NCBI GenBank assembly: GCA_943736015.1
Contig: OX031062.1
Coordinates: 53,494,962-53,558,961 of the forward strand
From: Tridacna crocea
Taxonomy: Eukaryota > Mollusca > Bivalvia > Cardiida > Cardiidae
DNA: 64,000 nt
Reading direction: 5' to 3'
Made by a program: the position numbers and the translations under genes. Below the pieces are notes generated by a model. That model was not told the origin of the DNA. It ran no database searches and saw nothing but the letters and a program-made list of their open reading frames with translations. This document shows positions 50,101-62,100 of this stretch, in pieces; the stretch's first letter is position 1, and each line of letters begins with the position of its first letter.

Positions 50101-53100
50101 TGTTTGAAGATTTAATAAGTTCATGAAATAAAATTTAAAAAAGTTCATGAAATCAAATCTTATATTTGTAGCATCTATTACCCCACCAGACAGGGCATCC
50201 AAATGCTCCATATTATCACCGGACCAAAAGAATGTTGTGTTCATAGATACTAACAAAAGTGGACCTCATATGCAGTGCAGCCGCTTACTAAAGGTATGTG
50301 TATGGATAGAATGGAACAAATGAAATGAGCCCATAGACTCTTCTTCAAAAAATCAAGTGTTGAATTGAAACTTTGCATGTATATCGATCATATATTGAAG
50401 ATTTGCAAGACGCAATTTCAAGTGTCTACTCTTCCTGGTTGAGGAATTATCTTCCCTTGAACTTGACACTTTTTTTTTGTCACAGCGCTGGCAGGGGTAT
50501 TTAGTCACATTCAGTGACAGCTCTAGTTTCGATTAGGTGGATATTTTGTGAAAAGGAGAAAATGCTGGTTACCAGTAATTTCTTCATTTCCCACAATATT
50601 TTCAAAGGCCTTCTCCTGACAGGGTTGTTAAAACTCATGACTCAGACTGTGTGATCAAGGATTAAATTATTGCATTGTATTGTTTTTGCCTTATTATATT
50701 TTTGTTCTGTTGCAGTATGATTTAGAAGCACAGACAACTACAGTAATCACAGAAGAGATAAGTTCTATCAAAGGTTTGTTCAGTTTTCTCGGACTTTGAT
50801 AGTCTCCTCTGTTCATTTATTGGATTTTATGTTGACCCTTGAAATCTGTACTCTGATTTAACTGGAGAGATCTAAAATTATTAGACTGCAAAGAAATTTC
50901 TCATGATGTGATTGGATGATATGACCCACACATATATATTATCATGTACAATGGCAATACCAATGTAAAAGACTTTTGCTTTCAGGAAACCCATTAAACA
51001 TGCGTACACTATCAACACAACATCCAAAATGGTGGCGTCAACCAAGATTAACATCCAAGATTATGTGCCAAGCTGCACATTTTAGCATATATTACTGAGG
51101 TTTCAGTGATGTCACTTTCTATTGATGTTACTCAGAAGGGAAATTCCACTTTGTGAGCGTACTCAATTTTTAAACCAAAAAAATGAACCATGCTTTGGCA
51201 AATATGGGTTTAGCACATGATGTTACGGGAGACCAATCTATCATGCATAGTTTTGTCCCGATTTGAATACAATACTTGACCTCTGCAGTGAAGAGATATC
51301 TCTTTGGCTCAGTGGTTATGGTATTGGTCTTGTAGACTTTGAAAATTGAGGATTATTGTCCTTCATGGGTTTGAATCCCGCAAGAGGCAGTGTGTATTTC
51401 AGCTATGCATTAGTTCATTGGTTTCTTTGTTATGGACTTCGCAGAATTATTGATCCATAAGATTTACTTTGTCTAACAAACTATTGAGGTGAAATGCTCC
51501 TTTGATACGGAGAAAATTTACCTATAGCAGAATGTTTAGACACAGGTAAGCCCATACAGAGTGCTCAAACTTACCTGAAAGTTTTGCATGTGCATTAAAT
51601 TGCCTTTTCACAGAGTATTGCTTTTTTAACTTTGACTCTTAAACTGCATTTACAGACCAAGAGTTTCCGGGAATCTACTGCATTGCACTTCCTAGTCAAT
51701 GTTGGGCAGAGGATGGAAAACGGGTCATTGTGAATTCACTGTGGAAATGTCAAACTACTGCCATTGTTATCAACACAGAGACCAAGCATATATGTAAACT
51801 ACCTTCAGGTTGGTTTAAGAGTAACTAGTGCACCTGTTTATTTATTATTGTAGTTTCTGTTGCTTGTACTACGTACATCACACTCTTGTCAGCTTCACTT
51901 GCTGCTGTTTGTTCATGTATTCTTGCAGTTTCTGTTGCTTGTACTACATACAACACTCTTGTCAGCTTCACTGACTGCTGTTTGTTCATGTATTCTTGCA
52001 GTTTCTATTACTTGTACTACAAACAACACTCTTGTCAGCTTCACTTGCTGCTGTTTGTTCATGTATTCTTGCAGTTTCTATTACTTGTACTATATACATC
52101 ACTCTTGTCAGCTTCACTTGCTGCTGTTAGTTCATGTATTCTTGCAGTTTCCATTGCTTGTACTACAAACAACACTCTTGTCAGCTTCACTTCCTGCTGT
52201 TAGTTCATGTATCCCTGCAGTTTCCATTGCTTGTACTACATACATCACACTCTTGTCAGCTTCACTTGCTGCTATTTGTTCATGTATTCTTGCAGTTTCT
52301 ATTACTTGTACTACATACAACACTTTTGTCAGCTTCACTTGCTGCTGTTTGTTCATGTATTCTTGCAGTTTCCATTGCTTGTACTACATATAACACTCTT
52401 GTCAGCTTCACTGGCTGCTGTTTGTTTATGTATTTTTGCAGTTTCTGTTGCTTGTACTACAAACAACACTCTTGTCAGCTTCACTGACTGCTGTTTCAGT
52501 CTTCAATTGAAGAGTTAGAAAATATGAAAAAGGTATTTTTCACTGGCCGTAACCATGAAATATCAAACAATATTCCACCATTATTTCTTGATTAACTACT
52601 GAAAAGCATTAAGTAATTACAAAAAAAACAAAATCGGAAATTTTTCATTCATTAAGTTTATTCACAATATCTTTCCTTTCTAAAGATAATTACATATTAA
52701 ACCTTATTGTTATTAGTTATTCTCATTTGACAAGGATAGTGGGTAGATTGCCCAACAAACAAACAAATAGACAAACATAAGACAATATATGCTGTTTCAC
52801 TATTTTCAGATTGTGGTGGAGATATAAGCATGTTGTCTATAGTCAGGGACTTAATCATTGCTCAGTGTGCCTCCCCCAAACACCCACATTATTTAGTAAG
52901 TATATTTTTTTTCCATTAATCCTCTAGACAAACTTTCTTGTATTTTTACGATGCTGAGGAGGAAGAAAACTTAAAAAAAAAAGGTGTAGGAAAAGGAGAA
53001 AATGTTTATGGAACCAACCAAAAGGCAGTTTTCTCTTTCTGCCCCCCACCATAATGCACCATTGAACTCTTTAACCCATTACCAAACGACAAAATTTTAG

Positions 53101-56100
53101 GTTTGTCAAAATTGAAAGGATTTGCAGACGACAAAATAAAAGTGACTGAAAATTTGAAATTTGTTTTTTGAAGGGCAGAAAACAGTGTGGGAAAAGGAGA
53201 AAATGCTGGTTACCAGTATTTTCTCCTTTTCCCACAATGTTTTCTAAAGGCTTGTTTCTCAGTGGCATCAAAAATAGGGATTGTGTGGTAATGTGTTAAT
53301 AAATAACCTCAAGCTTTAATGACCCTGAGGAATAAGGCTTTTCAAACATTGTAGAAAAAGAAACTCCTCACAAAGTTTGTAACCCTGTCAGAGACAATTG
53401 CCACCATTTGAGCTGCATTTAATTTATACCCTGCAAATGCTTTCAGTTTTGATGATCCAAGATGTTTAGTTGTGTGGTAAAGACACTACCATATAATTTC
53501 ACTATACAACTATAGGGCTTTTGAATAACAGTGGAATTTGTACAATCCACCAATGAGATATTATGTTTTTCTTTAAGGTTGTTGGCAAGTTACCTAGTAC
53601 AGGAAAAGAAGCCACTATAGTATGGACTAGATTAGAGGATAATGCTGTAGTCTTAGATAAAATTTCCTGGAAAGTAATAACTCATGTACCAAAACCAGAC
53701 AGGATTAATCTAACATATCGTAAGCAAATAAAAAAGATATATGTTCTTTTGTAGTTTTAAACCAATTGTTGTTAAGTTCATTTTAAAGGTCAACAAAAAC
53801 TGACTGCAAACCAGATCAAATATTTGTAGGAAAATATTATATTGTTTGTTAAATGGTTTTAGCTTTCTGAAACAAGTTTTAATCACCCTGAAAAGCAAGG
53901 CTTTGTAAATATTGTGGGAAAAGGAGAAAAACCCAGTAACCAGCACAATGTTTTAACCCTAGCAGAGACAAATCACATCATAACCTCTCTGTCATCTGTA
54001 TATGTAGAAATTGTTTCCTCCATTGGCGCATAGTACAATAAAGAAAATTTTAACCCTTTCCCAAACCACAGATTTTGGACTCTTCCAGACCAAAAGAGTT
54101 TGCAGATGACAATTTTAGATTTGGAGAAAATAGAAAGTTCTCTAAAAGGGTAGAAAACACTGTGGGAAAAGGAGAAATTGCCCGTTACGAGCAATTTCTC
54201 CTTTTCCCACCGTGTTTTCAAAGACTTTTACTGCAGATACGTAAAAACCAGGGCTTGTTTGGGAAAGGGTTAAAGGAATATTCTTCAAGGAATCTTTTGC
54301 TCCAGTAATTATCATTATGATTGGACGTCTAGTACAGAAGTGGTGATGCTTTGAAATATTTTTCTGAGTTTTATGACGAAGCAAGTAGTGGGAAAATTAA
54401 GTGGCCTGCGACAGTTTTCATTTAGCTCTGTAAGGGTAAAAAGCTGTTGATTCAATTTGCCCGCTGACAAAAGTGGATTGATACATCTTCTTAATACACT
54501 GTGCCAAGTCAGCCTTCATGCTGTTAAAGATCCATAAAATCCAATTCATCTCACAACCAGCTCAGAGCTCCAGATAAGAGGAAGTAGTGGTATCCTAAAT
54601 CCATTGTTTTTCTCCTAAACCCTATGTTGTGGGTACTCCTTGGAATCGTCTCAATGAGACGATTCTTTTGAGTACCCATATCGTAGGGTTTAGTGGAGAA
54701 TGATTTATATTTTCAATTTTAAAATCAGAATCACTACCTCTGTCTGGAGCTCGGACCAGCTGAATTATGAGGTAGACTTTCTGTCCTTTGACAAGCAGAA
54801 AATTGGCCTGTAGAAAAAGCACTGCCAGCCTTGACATGGTTCAGAACTTTTTGTAAAGGCATTAAACTGCCTTTTTACAGAAAATGGCTTATTTCTTTTT
54901 TCTTTGTTCAGCCTCTCTACAATATGAGAGTATCCTACTGTACCCAACCACTACTGGGAATAATGAAAAGAAAAATTTGGTTGTATTTCCTCATGGTAAG
55001 TAAAGGTCTATTTTTATCTTATCTGTTTTCAAATAAAACTCTTATTGATATATTGTCATAGCCCTGTCATCATGCAATAACTTTGACTATTTATAATTAC
55101 TCAAGGTATTTTCTTCAAATTAGGGCATGTAATTGAGTGTCAAAGGAGCGACCGTACAGCAGAAGTAAGTAAATATCAAAATATTTTTTACACAGTTATA
55201 CTCTTTCTTTTACATGGAATTTTTACTGAAAATCAATCTATTTCTTAACTCTTTACCAAACTGTCCTTGGTACATGTATTTACGTTTCAGAGGAAGAAGC
55301 CTTCTGAAAACATTGTGGGAAAAGGAGAAAATGCAGCAAAACAGAATTTTCTCCTTTTCTCACAATGCTTTCTATGTTTCTGTAGTCAAGTTTCAATTCT
55401 TGAGTCACACTTATTTTGTCGTCTGTAAGTGCTTTCAAATTGGACCTGTCTAAAATTTTGTTGTTCGGTAAAGAGTTGATGAAGCTGCAGCAACAAAATA
55501 TTTTCATTTCTACTTTACAGGTGGGCCTCATTCCCTGTTTACGACAGATTTTATGTTGTATGGCTCACTTCTGTGTGAACTTGGATTTTCTATGCTCATG
55601 GGTATATATAGCTTTGTTTAATTTATGAATTCCTGTATTTCAGTAAATTAACTTTTTAAACCAAACAATTTCCTATATCTATGGTTATGATAGTGGTGTG
55701 ACAAAGTAAAATAACCCTGGGAAGAAAGTGACTCGAAAAACGAGATGTATACTTGTGAAATTCAATACATATTGGATCACACAATATGGATAAAAAATCT
55801 AAAATTAAAATGTGTGCAAAAGACCAACTACTTTGACAAAAACCGAAACATATGAAAGCTCAAATAAGCCAGGGAGATCAAAGAGAGATCAGAGAGATCA
55901 AATAAGCCAGGAGAACACTGGGTGGCAGTGATATTCAACAATAATGACAATATACTATACTTTGATTCCTATGGACTACAGCCCTGAAGAAGGCTTTAAA
56001 AACATCATAGCAAATAGAGAAATGGCTTGTAACCAGTATTCATTTTTACCTACGAGTACTTTAACCCATTACCAAACAACAATATTTCAGACTGGTCCAA

Positions 56101-59100
56101 ATTGAAAGCATTTGCAGACGGCAAAATAAAAGTGACTGAAAATTTGAAATTTGTTTTGTGAAGGGTAGAAAACATTGTGGGAAAAGGAGAAAATGCTGAA
56201 AATTTGAAATTTGTTTTGTGAAGGGTAGAAAACATTGTGGGAAAAGGAGAAAATGCTGGTTACCAGCATTTTCTCCTTTTCCCACAATGTTTTCTTTTTT
56301 CTTTATACTACTATTTAATGTACATATATTGTGACAGTTAACTACAGGGGCTCTGTTGGCTATGGTATGGACTGTGTCAATTCTTTACCAGGTAACATTG
56401 GGGACCAGGATGTTAAAGATGTTCAGGTATGTCTTTGTTAACTCTTAACCTATTACCACACAATCCCTACTTTTGATGCCCTTGAGAAAAAAGCCTTTTG
56501 AAAACACTGTGGGAAAAGGAGAAAATGCTGGTAACCAGCATTTTCTCCTTTTCCCACAGTGTTTTCTACCCTTCCCAGAACAAATTTCAGTTTTTCAGTC
56601 ACCTTTGTTTTGTCGTCTGCAAATGCTTTCAATTTGAACCAGTCTAAAATTTTGTTGTGTGGTAAAGAGTTAATAAAAAAATTCAGAGTAGTGAAGTGTC
56701 ATTGTGCATGGACAGACATATTAGCATTTAAAACCAGCTTTGCTCTTTGGCTAGCTTTTACAGCAATGCAAGTTGACGTATTTGTCTCTTTGATTGTTAA
56801 CCTTTTACCAAACAACAAGCCCACCCGGGTGGCTCAGTGGTGAGCGTGTCGGACTCATGACCTGGTCGTTGTGAGTTCGATACCTGGTTAAGGCGAACTT
56901 TCTTTCTGGCGTATTTTCGCCTCTCACCTCTGCTGAAGCATGTGAGAAAAGTAGTCGGTGGCTTTGGAAAGAAAGTAGTGTAAGTACCGGTGTGAGAAAG
57001 CCAGGAAACACATGTGCGTCACTGACCGCCATGATATGACCTAAGCTGTTAAAGTGGCGTTAAACCCTAATACAACCAACCAACCAAACAACAAATTTAT
57101 AGACTGGTTTAACTTGAAATCATTTGCAGACAACAAAATAAATGTGACTGTAAAACCGAAATTTGATTTTGGAAGGGTAGAAAACATAGTATGAATAGGA
57201 GAAAATGCTGGTTAGCAGCATTTTCTCCTTTTCCCAGGATGTTTTCAAAAGGGATCTCTACCTCAGGAATGTCAAAAGTTGTTCATTGTTTGGTAAAGGG
57301 TAAAGCAAGGTGCATTATGGTTAATGTGTGGAAAGCACTTGATAGCATTGTCAGAAAAGAAATGCTGGTGACTAGCCACTTTCTCTACCTAAAAAGTGTT
57401 CCACCATTACAATAACAAACCCATCATTTGAGCCACATTAACCCTTTACCAAACAATCCCTGGTTTTTATAACCTGAGATAGAAGCCTATTGAAAACATT
57501 GTGGGAAAAGGAGAAAATGCTGGTAACCAGCATTTTCTCCTTTTCCCACAATGTTTTCTTCCCTTTCCAGATCAATTTTCAAGTCACATCAATTTTGTCA
57601 TCTGCAAATGCTTTCAATTTCTACTAGTCTAAAATTATGTTGTTTTGTAATATTTCGTCATCTAGTCAAGATCATTGCCACCAACGAAAGAGACTTTGAT
57701 GTCTAAAAATAGATAACCATCAGTATTGGGGATCTTTTTTGTTCCTAAAGCTGGCATCAGATGGCAGATGGTTTTGACCTAAGATCAGACGGCACAATCT
57801 TTGCTGTCAGATCTTGATCTATGCCAGCTGCAAAAGCTAAGTAAGACTCCATTAGCATAAAAAGAAAATTGTTGATTGATCTGATGATTCAGGGAGCAGC
57901 TGAGGAAGTGATAGCAAATGAGGGTTATGACAGAGACAGAATGTGTGTGCTGGGAGGCTCTCATGGAGGGTTTCTGACCTGTCACCTTGTGGGACAGTAT
58001 CCAGTAAGTTACTTTATCGATTTTACCAAATGATATGCTCGGCTCGGGTGGCTCAGTTGTGAACTTGTAGGACTTGTGACCTGGAGGTTGTGAGTTCGAT
58101 ACCCGGTTGAGGCGAACTTTCTTTCCGGCTTATTTTCACCTCTCACCTCTGCTGAGGCATGTGAGAAAAGTAGTTGGTGGCTTTGGAAAGAAAGTTATTT
58201 TAGTAATGGTGTGAGAAAGCCAGGATGTCAAGGGACCGGTGCACCACATGATTTAGTCATACAAAATGGATTTTACGGATCCATAACTGTGTGATAACTT
58301 GCTTGGCATAATGCATCAAGGAGATGCAAAACCTATACAAGAAGGGCAGGTAAATCCTGAAATATTTTTGTCATGAATATGGCCCTTTTTTGACTTCATT
58401 TTTCAGTAGTTAACCCATTACCACACATTCCCTATTTTTGATGCCCCTGAGAAAGAAGCCTTTAAAAAACATTGTGGGAAAAGGAGAAAATGCTGGTAAC
58501 CAGCATTTTCTCCTTTTCCCACAATGTTTTCTACCCTTCACAAAACAAATTTCAAATGTTCTGTCACATTTATTTTGTCGCCTGCAAATGCTGGTCAATT
58601 TGGACCAGTCTAAAATTTTGTCGTTTGGTAATGGATTAATAGCACTTTTCTCAGTTTCCCACTCTCTTTTCTATTCTTTCTTTTTTGTTTTCTATTCTTC
58701 CAAAGAAATATCTATTTTTTCAGCATTAGTTCATCGGTCATCTAGGGGACCTGTGTGGCTAAGTGGTAAAATGGAGGACTTCTAACCTGGAGACTCCAGG
58801 TTTGAGCCTCACTGTATCGACTGAATATTTTGTGAGAGTGTCCTTTGGCAAGACACTTCATAGCCCAAGCCTAGTACAGGTGGAATCTAAAAAAAAACAT
58901 GAATATGTGAGCTGTCACCATGATATGGCTGAAAAAAAAATGAAAGTGTAAAACACCATTAAATCAGTCAATTTGTCATCTTCAGATATATCTACATTGA
59001 AATTAGACAAGTCTAAAATTTTGTTAGCTTGTTCAGGATTAATTTGGACCTTGTAATCTTTTGTTTACAGGACCTTCAGAAAGTAGCCTTGTGAAAACAT

Positions 59101-62100
59101 TGTCAGAAAAGGAGAAAATGCTGGTGAACAAAATTCTCTCCTTTTCACACAATGTTTGTCTATCTTCTCATTCAAATTAAAACTCGTCCTTTGATGGGAC
59201 AGAAAAACTCTGTGGATAAAAAGGAGAAATGCTTGTTATCAGCTTTTTCTCCTTTTCCAATAATGTTTTAAAAGAGCTTCTTTTTTATGGGTTGTTACAT
59301 TTTGCAATGGTGAGGTAAAAGGTTAACACGTTTCATTTATATCATTTACAGGGGTTTTATAAAGCAGCTGTGTGTAGAAATCCAGTCATTGACCTTACCT
59401 GTAAGTTTTTGTAATTCTGTCTTTTCTATATGACTTAACCCTTTACCCCATAGATATTCATTTCTTTGCATTGCTTGTAGGAGCCTTTTAAAAACATTGT
59501 GGCAAAAGGTGAAATTGCTCGTCACGAGCAATTTCACCTTTTGCTACAATGTTTTCAATGCTATCAAAAGGTGTCGTATACACATAAGAAACAGCTTCAT
59601 CCTTGCTGTTATATAGGGTTAATTAGAGATACCATAGAAACGCATTATGGGGTAAAGAGTTAACTCTTTACCAAACAATGAAATTTAGATTAGTCGAAAT
59701 TGAAAGCATTAGCAGATGACAAAATAAAAGTGACTGAAAAAATGAAATTTGTTTGGGTAACGGTAGAAAACATTTTGGAAAAGGAGAAAATGCTGGTAAC
59801 CAGCATTTTCTTCTTTTCCCACCATGTTTTCAAAAGGCTTCTTTCTGAGGGTTGTTAGAAGTTTGGATTCTGTGGTAAAGAATTAATGTGCTTTCTGTGT
59901 GTATCAGTAATATTTGCACTTTAAGTCATTTCTAAACCACAAAATGTTTGTCCAAATCGAAGGCATTTGCAGACAACAAAATAAAAGTGACTGAAAATCT
60001 GAAATTTGTTTTGTGAAGGGTAGGAAACATTGCGGGAAAAGGAGAAAATACTGGTTAGCAGCATTTTCTCCTTTTCCCACAATTTTTTTTAAAGCTTCTT
60101 TCTCAGGGTCGTCAAAAGTAGGGATTATGTGGTAATGGGTTAAGCTTGGCTGTTCTCCTAGAATAATTCAATTTATTTTATACTTTCTGGTAGGTTATCG
60201 AGAAAATTGAGAAACTTCGGTGAAATATTTTTCGATATTTTATGGTTACGATAAGTGAGAATACCAGTTTTTATATTTTAACTCTTCAGAAACAGTTGTT
60301 CCCACATACTAGTTACCTAGGTAAAATGTGCATACCTCACAACCAATCTAAAATTTTGTCATTTTATATGAAAAACATAAAAATTTTCTAGGCATAATTA
60401 TATGCCGTAGCATTTATGATATCAGTTTCCTGCTGTAGTACAAATTCAATGATGTGCTGTGCTTGCTTTTGCATGGTTCATGCGCTCATAGCTTCAAATT
60501 TACCAGAATCAGGACCCAGGTAACCATGATACGCTGGTGTTTTATCGGAAAAAAAGTTACGATTTTTAAACACTGGAACAAAAAGGGAGAAGAAAGCAAG
60601 TTTTATGAACAGACCTTGAAAGCTCTGTTGAGATATCATGGAAAACTGAAATTTTCATGGTTCAATCATTGAATACTGTTATTAAACAGATTTTCTTCAA
60701 TACTGTATATTATAAGACTTATATACAATACAGAGGTGATGCACCTATTTGCTATTTTCAGTACAGGTGTCTAATGGAGTATGAATGCATTATTAGTGTT
60801 CTGTGATGGACAAACAGAGCTTTAGTGGCTTATGTTTTGTGTGATAAAACATATTCTGCCCAAACCAAAGTAACACTGGAAATAGAAATTGCAATATTTC
60901 ATCAGCTATTCTTGTCAAAGAAAGATCCATCTCACAAATCTGGCAAGCTAGTGTGCAACAGTAATTATAGATATAGGTATATACATGAATTTACATGAAA
61001 TCACAAGAAAAGATTGCTACTTAAAAGCCAATTTCCCCTTTGCTCACACTACTTTAATCCTTTACCACATGGCAAAATTTTAGACTCGCATATATCAAAG
61101 CAATTAACAAAATATAATTCAAACATTTTTCAAGTGATTGTATCTGCTCTTGAATAGGCAGAAAACATTGTGGTAAAAGGAGAAAATGCTGGTAACCAGC
61201 ATTTTCTCCTTTTCCCACAATATTTTCCAAAGGGTTCTTTCTTTAAGGTCATTAAAAGTCGGGATCGTGTGGTAAAAGGTTAACAGCGGAACCAATAAAC
61301 CAGCATGCAGAAAGTAAAAAAAATATTGTATATTACAGCTATGTTTGGTGCAACAGATATTCCAGATTGGTAAGTATCAGTCTTATTAACCGTTTGCCAA
61401 ACACTTCAGACTTTCAAAGACCCTTAAAGGGATGACTTTTGAAAGCATAGTGGGAAAAGGAGAAAATGCTGGTGACCAGCATTTTCTCCTTTTCTGACAA
61501 TTTTTTGTATCCTATCCAAAACAGAAGTCAAATGTTTTTTGTATGCTATAGAGTTAAATTACCAAATATTACTGAGTTTTAATGACTCTTTGAAAGAAAG
61601 GCTTTGAAAACAGGGTGGATAAATTAGAAAATGCTAGTAAACACCAGTTTTGTTTTTTTTTATCTGTATGTTTTCAACTCGTTCAAAAACAAATTTTGCA
61701 ATTTATGCCACATTTTAAAATTACATGTGAATTCGGCTCTATAAACACATTGCAAGGAAAGCATGACTAATCTATGATATTCTATATAGAGTGACGTCAT
61801 TCTGCATAGAGTGACGCATAAAGTAGGTAGGTAAGTTATTTAGTGGAATAAAATCTGCATCCGCATCTTTACTCTACATATGAGTAGAGTATCATTAAGA
61901 GTTGGTCATGTTAGAATGGAATAATCTTCTTTCTATTGTCGTTTATCATTCAATAAACCATGTAGTTAGTTATGAGGCACAATGAATAAACCCACTTGGG
62001 CTATTCTGAGGATTATTTATTGTGCCTCATAACTAATACCCGTGGTTTATTGAACAACAAACTATGATAGTAAGATTGTTTTGTAACAAAGTTCTGCTTG

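Noticed and set aside
51860..52518. 103-177 codon Cys/Leu/Ser-rich + strand frames
   Set aside because: These are translation of the 73-bp intronic tandem array in all three frames.
13180..58800. tRNA genes suggested by A and B boxes near 13200, 13520, 15285, 19875, 27300, 51300, 56825, 58040 and 58750
   Set aside because: All are 5' heads of SINEs with bodies, tails and in some cases target duplications. They lack proper acceptor stems.
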